Of a stretch of DNA of 64,000 nucleotides, positions 11,100 through 22,960 are shown in pieces. This DNA is from Loxodes magnus (taxonomy: Eukaryota > Ciliophora > Karyorelictea > Loxodida > Loxodidae). The notes beneath the pieces are model-generated. The model saw only the letters and a list, made by a program, of their open reading frames with translations, did not search any database and was not told where the DNA came from. Location of the stretch: positions 1-64,000 of the forward strand of contig CAMPDV010001957.1 in assembly GCA_946699065.1 (NCBI GenBank), read 5' to 3'. Positions within the stretch are counted from its first letter, which is position 1; each line of letters starts with the position of its first letter. The position numbers were made by a program, and so were the translations under genes.

Positions 11100-11970
11100 C
11101 GTTCAAATTTTTGGGCAACTTTATGATTTCGTGTTCCCATCTGCGATTTTTTTAGATAGTTTTACCTTTCCACATTCCTGTCGGGCTTGGTTATAACTCC
11201 ATATTCTTCCTCTTGTACATACTTCCATTCTCGTGCAAAAAATCTTGTTCAGCCCAATTGCTTCTGTTCGCTTTGCTTATCAGAAATTCCTTTATTTCTA
11301 TTGAAACTTCTTACAGTTCCGATATAGCTTTTATTGGTTTTAGCAGCGAAAGTATCTCTTCCTAATCGGAATTAGTCTCATTTGAGGTTAAGCTTAGGGT
11401 TTGACGAATATTAAGATCGATCCAGCATTTAGCTATTCCATTCTTGATTCTTTTAGGAGTTGAATTTCCTATTCTTATTTCACTACTTAATCCCTCAGCT
11501 AAGTTGTGTTTTTATCCTAATTGTGTTGGATACCGAAGAACGCATCCATTTGCGTTCATAGTCATCTATACGATCCCCATCCATTTAATTATTTTCTTTG
11601 TAGCTTGAAAATTAGTTTTTTGTTATAGTATTTTAACTTTTAAACCTCTTCATTGAAGTTCATCATCCATAATGCAAACTACGCTACATCAAATTGCTCA
11701 GAGTTAAAGCCAAAGTATCGTTTCTAGTCACGCAATAACATCTCCTACTGCCTTCGAGGTCTCTCTTCCGTGTCCGGAGTTTACCAAGTTTGTTTCTGTT
11801 GTTTACCCGGCTTTGAAAGTTGTTAGGTTCATTATTAAGTTTTTTTGCTGATCAAAAGGTTGGTCTAATTAAAGAAAAGACGTGAAGTTAGAAGAAATGG
11901 CATCTCGCTTGCTCTCTTCCTTTTTGTCTTTGGATGAGGTAGTAAAGAAGCCCTATTGGAAGTTTGGCAT
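11100..11970 (-). pseudogene. Gene K, copy 1 (unrecognised, frameshifted)
   Basis: A GC-richer island begins at a minus-strand ATG (11970). It reads MPNFQQGFFTTSSKDKKEES and later ..LAEGLSSEIRIGNSTPKRIK.. and SLLKPIKAISELQEVSIE. The first and last thirds lie in one frame and the middle third reads better in another, and the copies differ by single-base indels (for example ttgca.gag near 11240). Substitutions between copies are mostly non-synonymous in every frame, so the island is probably decaying. The purine-rich strand and the ATG at the start of the island favour the minus strand. No domain is recognised. The antisense plus-strand reading is also open and cannot be fully excluded. Confidence 0.4.
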
Positions 11971-12154
11971 TTTTTAAATTTGATATAAATAGATGTAATT
12001 TATAATTATCCAAACTAGAAAAAACTTAAAATTTTATAAAGTTAATAATTTAAAATCATTAAACTTAAACTAAACTTAAAATGTCTGGTGACATCTTTAA
12101 TTGTTAGAATTACTTCCTTCAATTAAAGATGCTTTAGAATTATTAATAAGTTTT

Positions 12155-15100
12155 TCATCTCCCGCTTTCATCTTCATCTTATACTTTAGCTTAATCATCT
12201 TAGTTATCAATTTTTTCCTTCTATTCTCCCACTTATTCTTTTAGCTCTTCTTATTATTTCTTTTCTTCCTCATTCTCTTTACTATTTTCTTGATTTTTTA
12301 CTTCCTATTCCTTAGATTCAGGACTTTCCAATCATTCTTCTTCCATTTCGAATAGTTCCAATCTCCTTTTGAGCAGCATCCTGTGGAAAAATTTTATTTG
12401 TAAATCTATGTATTCTATCTTGTTTTTTTTGGAATTAGTTGATATAATTTTAATCATAGGTTATTAATCTTCCTATATCACCTTATTCAATCTTTGTTTT
12501 TAGCCATTCTTTTATATCTATGTAACAATTGCAATCCATAATATGTTGAAACTTGTCCAATTCTCCACAGATGCAATGAGGATTCTCGATAGGATAATGT
12601 CTATCTTGAAGATCTTTCCGAAAGTTGTAGCTTTAAGTTCTGAGTTTGTATATACTGATTATTTCTTTTCTATATTATTTATTTAGTTTCGGATATGTAA
12701 TTTCTGGGAATTATCGTTAGTTACAAAATTATTCTATAAAAATCTTTGCAGTTGGCGTACATTTAAGTTTTTACTAAGTTATTTTATAGAATTTTTGTTG
12801 AATCTAGTTCTTTACATATTTCGTAAGGGTAGTTAAGCTACTATTATATTCCTAATTATTAAAGTCAATTTCGTAGTATTCAGATAATCTTGTTAATTAG
12901 TCTCTATATTAATATCCTTCCTATCAATTATTCATAAAGAGATTCCCTAATGTTGATTATGGAAGGTTAATACTTTCTTATCGTATTTTATAAAAAAATC
13001 TAAAAACCTCAAAGCCATAATATCTTTAAATGGCATTCAGTTAAGATCTTTATAACAGGACTCATTAAAAGTGTTTTCAGGTGCTTAGAAGGCTTTCCTT
13101 GCCATCAATCTCATACTTTTGCCAATTTTATTTAGTGTTCCAGTTGCTCCATTTTAGACTGCTCAAGGTATTAATTCTCCTCCATATTCAACTTTAGAGA
13201 GCGTGAACATCCGGCACAAAGTCTTAAAATGTCAAGGTGTCACATTTTTATATCTTGATAATGTATATACTACTTTCTTCATACTAGACAGATAATTAGA
13301 TGAAACCGATTTGCAGTGATTAATTAGATCCTTTTTTTTATGAAGAATTACTCCTAAATATGTTACTTATTACTTTTAAACAATTGGATTGTCTTTTATT
13401 TTAAAGTTTAACTTAATTTCTTTTTGATTCTTTTTTAAGAATTAAAGAGCTTCGCATTTTGAAGTATTAATATTCAATTAAGTTAATTCGAATACTTTTT
13501 ATGTTTCATTTATTAAAATCTGCATGGACTTTTCAGATTTGGATAGGAGAATTAAATCATCTACCCATCCTCTACATGTGAAGCTTCTGCCAATAGTATT
13601 ACATTTGAATCCTATTATGTTACTTTTACTTACTAAATATCTGATTACAATATCATAGTACAGCAAAGTAAGCACTGGACCATGTGAGCTACCTTATATA
13701 ACTCAATTATTGTATTTTATCTTCCTAGATAAGGTTCCATCTATAAGAAAGGAGGAATTTATGTTTTTATAGAAAGATTCAAGGGCATTTATAAGTCCTA
13801 AAGGAAGCTTGACTCTCCTGAGTTAATCGAAAAGCAATCTTCTTTCTATAGTATCAAACATTTTCTCTACATCTATTAGTGTGGCTAGGAGTTTTGTCTT
13901 CCCTTTTGCTTATTTGCGATAGGATTCTATTATTTACTATATTGTCCAAATTTGCATAGTAGTTTATTTCCTTTTCATGAATTAAGTTTCTTTTATATAT
14001 TTAGTCATATAACCTTTTAGTTAAAGCTTTATCATATATTTTTAGTATAGAGTTCATCAAAGAAATAGGTCTCCAATTTTTCCAGTCATCTTTGCTTCCT
14101 TTTTTAAATATAGGAATAATGATTGACGTATTAAGTTCTTCAGGTATTCTACCTAACCTCAGCATATTATTCAAGAAAGAATGAAGAATCAAAGTAAGAT
14201 AATAACCTCCATACTTCAATAATTCTCCCTTTATGCCATCTGGACTAGCTGCTTTTCCATTAGGGATTTATTGAATAATTTCCTAAATTTCTTAAATCGT
14301 AAAGAGTTGGAATTCTTGTAAATAGGAAGGTATTTAATCTTAAATTTCTTTAATATTTCAATAAACTAGATTAAAACTTTTGTTACTATTGTCAAGCTAC
14401 TATTAAGAAAGATTTTAATTTTTATTAAAAACAAAATTCTCTCATGAATCAACGAATTGGTTTTTAAGCTCTTAATTAAAGTCCATTTTGTTTCTTATTT
14501 TTTGGTTCAGAATCTTTTTCGCTTGCTAAAACATAATTTTTGGTTCTTCATTAAGATTTAGAAATTTCTTCTTTGCTTTATCTTTTAACCATTTTCATAG
14601 ATGATATTTATATTTATTTCAAAGTTTATTAGCTGATTTCTGAAGATTAAGGACTCTTTAATTAATTCTTCCAAAATAAATTTGCACTTCTTTATACTCT
14701 TAGTTAGCTCTTTTCGCATCTATATACTTTCTTGCAAGATCTTGAGGAAGTTTGCTGTATTTAGGATCAGGAATAAATGATCCTAGTACTGAATCTGCGT
14801 TTTCTTGAATATTTCTGCTAATGTACATGTACTATTCCTCTAAATTATTTCTATCTATTTGAAGGTAATCATTACAAGTTTGTATAAATGATTGCTAATA
14901 TCTTTATCTATCAATTGGATCTTACAAACGATTAATTTTATATTTTCTCTAAATTATTTTTTCATCATCATAATATTTTGTATTAAACAAAAAGTTAACT
15001 GTAATTGGAATGTGATCAGTGTTTAAGCAGCCATTGTGAACCTAAAAATTTACAAATTAATTATTATTTAAATGACTACTAATTAAAATATAGTCATTAC

Positions 15101-16246
15101 AGTACAATTTTCCCGTTCCTTTGTGTATGCATGTATTACTAATCGTATTATTAACTATTTGAAGATCATTTTATTGCAAGAATTCTTAAAATCTAGATGT
15201 GTTGTCATAATCGTTTTAAGTATTATTTCCGTAATTTTATAATAGAGCATTGAAATCTCCTATCAATATATGAGGATTATTTGGAAATTATGCAATATAT
15301 GTATTAATATAATCATAAGCTTAATCTTTAATAAGACTACTTTTATTATTGTCAGGCATATAACAAGATGTGATTAATATATTTTCCATTTTGACTGAAA
15401 CAAATCGATTTTAGGTTTATATATTTACTCTAGATTCAGTAATATGATTTCATCTCTAATAATCAAGCTTACACCTCCTCCTTTATCTGCATTTCTAAAG
15501 TATATCCTATATCCTTTTATTAGTATAGGAGGAAAATCTTACTTTTGTCATGTTTCATTAATTGAGAAGATGTCTATGTCATTACTTTTGATAAATTCTT
15601 CAATCATTAACTGTTTTCCTGCTATTCCATTAATGTTAACGTGTCCAATCTTGATTCGAGTTCTATATTAATATTAATATTAATTATTATCTTTATTACT
15701 TTCTTTTGATCCAGCTGGAAGTCCATTTTCGTAAATACAAATATTTTGATTCTCTTGTTAATCATAATCAACATTTACAAATTTTTTACCATATTCCGGA
15801 TGCTGATGAAAGAATTAGATAATTATAAAAATTACTTATTTATTATATTTTTATAACAGCTTTTGATCCACAAATATTTTGGTTTTTTTAATACTATCAA
15901 TAGTTCCAAATGTTAATTCTTAATTTATTGTCACATACCTGCCTTAAATATTACTCATTTCATACTGTGTTTTTCTTCAAGAACCCTATAATATAAATTC
16001 CTTGAGTAAAGGCGATTTAAAATTTAAAAATTGCATTATTTTTTCACTTTCTTTTTGATCTCTATATTTAATACTACGTTTAGCTACTGGAATTTAAATA
16101 TAATATTTTTCCTATTTTCTTTTAAGAGGGTTTGATTTTTTAGCAACAGAACATTTTTAGTTTTCAATTTTATTGAAATCTGTCTAGTTCTATTAATCTT
16201 TTGATTAATTTTTAGCTTTAAGGCTAAATAATCCATTCATTAACAT
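12155..16246 (-). CDS. L1 ORF2: APE endonuclease and reverse transcriptase
   Basis: The ORF2 polyprotein nicks the target DNA and copies the element RNA. From the N-terminus there is a basic linker, then an APE endonuclease opening IGHVNINGIAGKQ and FSINE-T-W (TGA as Trp at 15548-15550), with LIGDFNA at 15246-15260 and NTDHIPI. The RT follows: KGELLKYGGYYL, PIFKKGSKDDWKNWRPISLM, motif A LIDVEKMFD, motif B QGSSHGPVL, motif C as W-V-D-D-L (13556-13564, in place of the usual Y-A-D-D) and YLGVIL. A C-x-C-G..H..C zinc motif at 12563-12574 and an E/K/Q-rich acidic tail close the protein, with TGA at 12155-12157. One base is missing near 15440 relative to L2, which breaks the endonuclease frame, and motif B has TGA where L2 has GGA (Gly). 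This copy is therefore probably inactive. Confidence 0.88.
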
Positions 16247-16818
16247 TTTATTAATTTCTTATTATTTTCTCAGATTTTCCTCTTACTTTTAATTGTTACA
16301 TATGAAATCTATATTTAACTAATGATAGGATTACTAGAGTTTTATATAATTCTTTTCTTACAAATTCACTTGGCAAAATTGGTCTAATTGATCAACTTTT
16401 ATTGTGTTAGATGATATATCTAAACACTGGATTTTTACTTAAATTTGCTTATCGTATCCTATAACATCTGTTTAAGTTTAATTAATTTTGGTTTAATTTG
16501 TTTCTGTTTATGTTTACATTTCAAAATATATTTTTTAATATTTTTATAGTTGCTTAGTATAAAAGCTTGTTATGTTTTAAATTTCATTTTATTTTTATGT
16601 TAAAAATCCTTACAGGATTTATTCTTTTTATTACTGCTGTGCTTGTAATATCCTGATCTGTTCAGAATTATATTGTTATTGATTCTCTAATTCTTAACTA
16701 AAAATAAGATTTAATTTTGTAACTCCTAGCACTGTTTATTGTATTATTGATTTTCAAATTACTAATTTTTTAATTCGACTTCAGTCTTATTCTTTAGCTA
16801 ATAAACTTATTAAAGTTC

Positions 16819-17337
16819 TCATTATATTTGGTCTGATTATTATTGTTGATATTAATATAGTTCAATTAAACATTGCAGATAGTTCATTTATTAATAAGTA
16901 AATATTTCATTGAATTACAAATTTGTTTATATCGATTTATGATTTTCAACTAACTCAGTTTAAGTCATCTATTGATTAAAATAAGTTTATTCAAATTATT
17001 AGTTTAAAAAGTCTGTTTAAATTTCCATCTCTCTAGTATTATTCCTTTATTTATAAACTTCTTAAAGTAACTATTAAGTATGATATAATATAGATTATTT
17101 GATATCCTTAATTTTCTTATTAATTTTATTTATATAAATCTTGTACTGCTCATAGATAGCTTCATAAGAGTTTATCATGTCTTAATTGTTTTGATTAATT
17201 TGTACAAGAATATTTTTTTATTTTTCTAAAGAAATGTTATTATCTGTTAAGTTTTTTATTTATGTCTGAAGCTTTTTTACTTCATTCAAAAGCGTTTCAT
17301 TTTATTTTTTAATTAAAAAAATATATTAAATATCCAT
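16819..17337 (-). CDS. L1 ORF1: coiled-coil protein, about 172 residues
   Basis: A minus-strand frame runs from ATG 17337 to TGA 16819-16821 with no other TGA. It begins MDIQYIFLIKKQNETLLNEV and continues with heptad-like KKLQTQIKNLTDNNISLEK, then polar Q/N-rich sequence. ORF1 proteins of LINEs bind element RNA and trimerise through coiled coils; its place upstream of ORF2 fits. There is no CCHC knuckle, unlike the half-LINE ORF1 proteins. Gln is encoded mostly by TAA/TAG. Confidence 0.6.
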
Positions 17338-17653
17338 ATTATTATTTCCTGCTTAAAACTGGTTAGATAATATAATATCCAAAGTATCTTACTATAAAAA
17401 GGATATTTTTGATACGATTGGTAAGACTGAGGTACCAAACTATTTTTTTATCTATAAGTATATTTCTCAATCTTTAAAATTCTTGATAGTTAATTTCCAC
17501 TTTTTAGGGAATTTCGAAGTAATTTTAACGGAATACGAAGGAACTTGTTAACTGGAGATTAACTACATATATTTAGTAAAGCTCTTAGCAAGTTAATTAT
17601 CTTCTTTACGGATTTTAATTGAAATGAATTAGGGTAACTTTTTAGAAAGTAGT

Positions 17654-17713
17654 CGAGCATCTGCCTATGCTCGTTTCATAAGATGGCAGCTTCTTTATTT
17701 TTAGATAAAGAAG
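17654..17713 (-). other. Two perfect hairpins in the L1 5' region
   Basis: CGAGCAT-ctgcct-ATGCTCG (17654-17673, 7-bp stem) and CTTCTTTAT-ttttag-ATAAAGAAG (17690-17713, 9-bp stem) lie close together near the element's 5' end. Such clustered stems are unusual for the AT-rich background and may structure the 5' UTR. I could not fit them to a hammerhead or HDV-type ribozyme core. Confidence 0.55.
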
Positions 17714-17765
17714 AGCTTTCAAGATTATAATCCTGCAATATTTAGAAATCATCCATTTTTTTTCT

Positions 17766-18066
17766 ATTAAAGTTATTATAATAAGGATATAATTCTTCGT
17801 TATAAACTTTTGATATAATAGATTATCCTTTTATTTAAAAGTAAAAAGATATAAAATAATTAAAATTTTAAAAGTTTGTACACTATTAGTTTAATGTCTC
17901 ATCTTGTTTTAAGACAAAAATAGAAAAATCAATGTTTTAGAACCAAGATATTTATAAGTATGCTTAATAAATAATTTTATTGTTTAATTGTATTGAAATT
18001 AAGTAAGTAAAATTAAGTGAAGTTATTTTATTTAAATAGTTATTAAAGTAAGTTATAAAAATTAAA
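17766..18066 (+). promoter_or_regulatory. 5' flank of WD-4, shared with the other WD genes
   Basis: This is the reverse complement of the WD-1 upstream block (about 6221-6545), with scattered differences. Upstream of 17766 lies the L1 5' end, so all native upstream sequence of WD-4 is within these 301 bp. It is the best bound on the extent of the WD promoter if WD-4 is expressed. Confidence 0.35.
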
Positions 18067-19138
18067 ATGGAGAAAAAAGAAAAGCAATTTACTAAAATTA
18101 TTTTTTTAAGAAAACTCTTAAGAGCGAGAAGCCACATTTTAGGGAAAGTATCTCTACTTCATTTTAAGTATGAAATTCTGCCTAACTTATGCTACTAAAA
18201 GTTAATAAACAAGATCAGTTATGACCAAAGTAAAGGTATTTCTTTAATATTTTTTAGATTAAGTCCTTACTGGTCACACTTCAGTTGTTTGCTCGGTATC
18301 CATATCAAGTGACCTGAATTGAATTGTATCAGGTTCAGCATATCCTGAATATTCGATAAAGATCTGGAACTTCCAGACAGGTGCTCTCTTAAGAACTATA
18401 ACAGGACATACTTCTGAAGTTTTATAGGTAGTAATCTCCCCTGACTCTAGCTATATCGTATCAGCATCTGGTGATAGAACGATAAAGATATGAAACTTAT
18501 AGACTGGTGCTCTCATCAGAATTATAACGGGGTATATTTCTCCTATTACTTCGGTAGTAATCTCCCTTGACTCTAGGTATATAGTATCGGCATCTAGAGA
18601 TACAACCATAAAGATCTGAAATTTCCTCAATGGTGATCTCCAAAGAACTATAATGGGACATACTGATATAGTTAGATCGGTAGTAATCTCCTTTGACTCT
18701 AGATATATTATATCGGGATCTTGGGATAACACTATAAAGATTTGGGATTTCTAGACTGGCCAGCTTGTGCGAACTCTTACTGGGCATTCAGGTTCTGTTT
18801 TATCGGTGATAGTGTCTAAGGATAATAGATATATAATATCTGGTTCAGATGACAGTACTATTAAGATATGGGATTTCTCTTCTGGTTAGTGTATTCGTAC
18901 TCTCCAAGGTCACGTAGATGATGTACGTAGTATCCAGTTAAGTGTTGATTCAAGTGTAATATTTTCTGGTTCATGGGATAAAACAATCAAGATCTGGAAC
19001 TTTGATAGAGGTGAGTGTATATAGACTTTGTAAGGGGATACATCGTAGATAAATTCTATAGCATTGAGTGTTGATAATAGATGGTTGGTATCGGGAGGAT
19101 TTGACAATACTGTGAGAAAGTGGAGGATTTCGAGTTGA
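18067..19138 (+). CDS. WD-4: seven-bladed WD40 propeller, plus strand
   Basis: The exons 18067-18235 and 18258-19138 total 1050 nt (349 residues), ending RKWRISS-TGA. It is the most diverged paralogue, yet every indel against WD-1 is a multiple of three (for example +3 at the start of blade 1: TGHT against TDT). TGA stands for Trp in LNW and in the KIW of two blades. Blade entries differ from the other copies (TSEVLQ, TDIVRS, VDDVRS, DTSQINS), as do the residues either side of the Asp in SxSxDxT. Homology to the other WD genes spans only 17766-19191, a transcription-unit-sized cassette that keeps the intron, so it is not a retrocopy. It abuts the start of gene N's inverted copy. Confidence 0.88.
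18236..18257 (+). other. 22-nt intron of WD-4
   Basis: The sequence GTATTTCTTTAATATTTTTTAG is identical to that in the other WD genes. Splicing joins the frame ..SYDQSK to DQVLTGHT. The Gln codon before it is CAA here and TAA in WD-1, a synonymous exchange that supports both the exon frame and TAA=Gln. Confidence 0.75.
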
Positions 19139-19192
19139 GTAACTTATGATTTGACTTAATTAAATTTTACGATTAAAGATATAAGATATTGG

Positions 19193-21010
19193 TGTATTTA
19201 GTGCTCGTTTTTTAATTACCGGAAATAGACGTAACATTACAAACGGAACTGTACCTGTTTGTATTTTAGAACAAATAATTCGGTCTAGATGAAGCGTGTA
19301 AATTAGCGAGGTGTTTTAGGATTATTATCTTGCAGTATAATTAATAATGCATTTTGGAGAGAGAATATGCAAGAGAACTAAAACTGATTAATATCATTTT
19401 TCGTACATCTAGAGCCTGATGCATAGAATAAGTTTTTAAGATCAGAGGAGAAATGAAAAATATATGCTTTGAAATGGTTTATTCTTACCTATCATGCATT
19501 CATAGTACTTTAATGGCTTATTATAGATCAGGAGAAGACATATATTTAACCTATATATGGCTAAGATAAACACTGTATAAATAATTCTAAGAGAATAATC
19601 CGTGAAAGTTCCTAACTTGGTAATCTTTTAGTAGAAATTGTAAGGAATATAACTATTGGAAGAACTGATGATGAAGAGAAATAGTTCTCTTGAAGCAGCT
19701 TTAAGTATAGAGATTATATAAATTTTCTTCATCCTAGTGACTATGACTTCATACTTTATAATATGAGAGATTTTGAAATAGCAAAGCATTCTTAAATAAC
19801 CGATTATGGTGTTTTTTTATGGTTTATTTTTTACTCATCAATAAAATATAACAGTTGATGGATTATCTGACTAAATCCTAAGAATGATTTGGGTAAGATT
19901 TGCTAGAAATATTCCAAGTCTTTAAATGAAAAGAATATTTGAAAGAGACTAACTGATTGAATATTTACAAAAAAAAAGCCTTAAGCTCAGTGCAAAATAC
20001 GACAATAAGCTGAAATTTTGTATTGGGTTGCTTCAGAACAGTATCTTAGAGACCGCTAAGAATGTTTAGCTTATATGGTACTTAGAAGAATTTATCTTTA
20101 GTAAGGTAATTTTGTAAAAATTTGAATGGAATTACTACTCTATGTTTAGCAATCTGTCTAAGTGTGAAAAGCTCCTTAAGTGATGCAGAAGTTGCCGAAT
20201 TTATTCTAGGAGCTAGTAAGTTTAATAGATGTGCTGTTTGAACAGGAGATGCTTAGATTAGTATAATAAAATGCTGCCATACCTGTTTAGATTAAAAAAT
20301 AGACTAAAATACTTAAAATGTTCTTAGTATTTAATAAAAGGAATAAGAAAAAGTAAATAAAACTAAATAAATGTTAAATATTTATCAAATCTTAAGATCT
20401 CCCTTTTCAAATCAAATTCATACATCTTAAAATAACAAAGAATGGAAAATTATTATTTTCGGTTTAGCAAAAGATTGAACTGAAAAAAATACTAGAGCTA
20501 TCTAAGAGAAAATTAGATGGTTATAAAGAAGAAAAATCTATGCCACCTTTAGGAGTCAAATTTATTTTACTTATAATTGCAAGAATAGTTTCTTAAGATA
20601 GTCCAGTATATAAGGTTTTCAAGGAAAGATTTCCTAAGCTTAACAGTTACGATATGAAGAAATACAAGAAAATCAGGTAAAGAATAAGCAAGTCTTATAG
20701 CAATGTAATTAGGATATACTATACAAATCAGGATGTATAACAAAAATATGTAGAAGAAAGTGAAGAAAAGCAGGAAGAAATATAAGAGGAAACGTAAGAG
20801 GAAATTGAGTATATTCAATCAGAAAAAGCTATTCAAACAGTAGGTATCTTCGACAAGAAAAAGAAAGAATATAGCAGCAAATAGAAGACGAGGCAGGATA
20901 TCCTATATGTTTTTCATCTTTCTCATAGATTTAGGGGGCTGCTTTGCACGGTGATCCACGTCATTTGAAATGCGAAATATATCTATAGAGTTTGAGTTTT
21001 TATCTCTATA
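19193..21010 (+). pseudogene. Gene N, inverted copy (unrecognised large protein, frameshifted)
   Basis: Plus-strand counterpart of the reading at 43000-44850. Shared stretches include NITNGTV, FVHLEPDAQNKFLRSEE, RTDDEEK, SSFKYRDYINFLHPSDYDF, LSDQILRMI.RFARNIPSLQ, SLSDAEVAEFILGASKFNR and an acidic Glu-rich run. A one-base change in the A-run near 19970 shifts the frame relative to copy 2. TGA falls at several places read as Trp in both copies (QNW-LIS, FSW-SSF, AVW-TGD). No known domain is recognised. It is either a gene of the duplicated unit or part of an unidentified element. Confidence 0.45.
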
Positions 21011-21339
21011 TAGATAGAAACTTTAAAAAGGCTTTTAATTAAACTACGTTTAAATATTTATATTCTAATAATATTGGAAGCTCTTATTGAAGCAATATTA
21101 AAAGCTAAAACTAATTAAGATTATTTACTTTAACATATTTAATTTAAAATTTAATTTTCAAAACTTAAAATAAAAAATGTTTAAGATGCTTTCTTAAAAG
21201 AAATAATATTTAATAAGCTATTTGAAAACTAAATTTTATTTAAAAAGGTTAAATCTAATAATTAAATCATTTTAAATTATTAGTTTCATAAAACTATAAG
21301 TTTTTTCTAGCTTGGATATTAAAAATTACATCTATTTAT

Positions 21340-22230
21340 ATGAAATTCAAAAAATACCAAACATTCAATAGGGCTTCTTTACTACCTCTTCCAAAGATAA
21401 AAAAGGAAGAGAGTAAGCGAGATGCCATTCTTCTAACCTCACGTCTTTTCTTTAATTAGACCAACCTTTTGATCAGCAAAAAAACTTAATAATGGACCTA
21501 ATAACTTTCAAAACCGGGTAAACAACAGAAACAAACTTGGTAAACTCCGAACACGGAAGAGAGACCTCGAAGGCAGTAGGAGATGTTATTGCGTGACTAG
21601 GAACGATCCTTTGGCTTTAAGTCTGAGCAATTTGATGTAGCGCAGTTTGCATTAAGGGTGATGAACTTCAATGAAGAGGTTTAAAAGTTAAAATACTAGA
21701 ACAAAAAACTAATTTTCAAGCCACAAAGAAAAGAATTAAATGGACGGGAATCGTATAGATGACTATGAACGCAAATGGATGGGTTCTTCGGCATCCGACA
21801 CCATTAGGATAAAAACACAACATAGCTGAATAATTAAGTAGTGAAATAAGAATAAGAAATTCAACACCTAAAAGAATCAAGAATGGAATAGCTAAATATT
21901 GGATTGATCTCAATGTTCGTCAAACCCTAAGCTTAACCTCAAATGAGACTAATTCCGATCAAGAAGAGATGCTTTCGCTTCTAAAACCAACAAAAGCTAT
22001 ATCGGAACTGTAAGAAGTTTCAATAGAAACAAAGGAATTTGTGATAAGCAAAGCGAACATAAAAAATTTGGCTGAACAAGATTTTTTGCACGAGAATGGA
22101 AGTATGAACAAGAGGAAGAAAATGGAGTTATAATCAAGCCCGACAGGAATGTGGAAAGGTAAAACTATCTAAAAAAATCGCAGATGGCAACGTGTAATCT
22201 TTCTGTTGCCCCAAGTATTTTAACGAACAG
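21340..22230 (+). pseudogene. Gene K, inverted copy (unrecognised)
   Basis: Plus-strand counterpart of gene K in U1 and U2, starting in the same GC-richer island just after an AT-rich spacer. It keeps FFTTSSKDKK and SSEIRI-type stretches but has its own one-base indels, so no single frame spans it. CAG here replaces TAG of the other copies at one site. Inactive or decaying. Confidence 0.4.
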
Positions 22231-22611
22231 CGAAAAGCTTTAAGCGCTGTACTTCTGAGATGGTAAAACTTCTTAATAATGGAGAAACAATATTATATAA
22301 TAATAATTGCAAAACCTAATATTTGTTGTTTTATCTAAAACTTTATAGTATCAAATGATTTAATTTTAAGTATGCGTTTTCTCCTCATTAATTCCAAAGA
22401 TATTTATTTTACTCCAAAAGTTAGAAGCCTTTATATAAAAAAGGATATCGATAATACAAATGAAAAATTAAAATAATGATATTAAATAAACTATAAATTT
22501 CATTTAAACTTAATCATTTGATTCTAGTTGAGAAAAAAAGCTTTATCTGATACTGAGATAAATAAGATTTTAGTCAAATTTTTCTTGATTTAAAAAAATT
22601 TAAGTGAAAAA

Positions 22612-22960
22612 ATGAGTAAAAAATAACTTTTCGAACTTTATTAAACATCAGAGTAATTTTTTAATAAAACATGACAATTTGAAATAACATAATTTAAAAA
22701 TATAGAAAAAATAGATTAATTTAATTTATTAGTGAAGAAACTTAATTTATTGGAAGATATTCACTAGAATTAAATTAATTGGAGCTTAAATTTTAAGTAA
22801 TATAATTATGATATTAATAAGTTATTATGACAAGAATTTAACAAATATAAGATAATATTTAATCTAAAAGAATATGATAAATATTATAAATGACACAATT
22901 TAATAATAAAATTATAACGAAGAAAAATATATTGAAACAATTAAATACTAAATATAAATT
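22612..22960 (+). pseudogene. Gene M, inverted copy
   Basis: It reads ELYQTSEQFFNKTWQFEITQ, matching ELYLTSSQFLNRIWQFERTQ of copy 1. The Trp codon is TGA here (22672-22674) and TGG in copy 1. The TGA that ends copy 1 is not kept. Confidence 0.4.

Larger units (their letters stand above)
1692..12055. repeat. Unit U, copy 1 (segmental duplication)
   Basis: The stretch starting gataagtttgcagaaaag recurs at 32368 and 50631 and continues collinearly for about 10 kb in copy 2 and 8.8 kb in copy 3. It contains WD-1 and relics M and K, all minus strand. By eye, 1692-2900 and 7000-10525 are almost identical between copies, while 2900-7000 around the WD gene differs by many substitutions and indels. 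It is interrupted at 12055 by L1; copy 2 shows the sequence that would follow. Confidence 0.9.
12056..17757 (-). mobile_element. L1: nearly full-length LINE (non-LTR retrotransposon), two ORFs
   Basis: This element of about 5.7 kb on the minus strand has a hairpin-rich 5' region, ORF1, ORF2 (APE endonuclease, RT, zinc motif, acidic tail) and a 3' end of ttttaagtttagtttaagtttaa. It interrupts U1 at 12055, where U2 continues instead with aatttaattattag (42740). Its 5' end is placed near 17757, where WD-4 flank begins. L2 (59427-64000) is nearly identical at another site, so the family moved recently. Non-LTR elements move by target-primed reverse transcription. Confidence 0.9.

Noticed and set aside
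11640..11830. Introns joining the out-of-frame thirds of gene K
   Set aside because: GT..AG pairs of 16, 40 or 50 nt can be drawn, but they are GC-rich or differ between copies, and none matches the 22-nt WD intron. Frameshift decay is simpler.
17640..17757. Hammerhead or HDV-like ribozyme at the L1 5' end
   Set aside because: The hairpins are real, but I could not find the CUGAUGA..GAAA core or a convincing double pseudoknot.
18451..18787. Standard-code minus-strand ORFs over the WD40 region
   Set aside because: They are shadows of WD-4 on the other strand. The WD40 blades are unmistakable in the plus frame.
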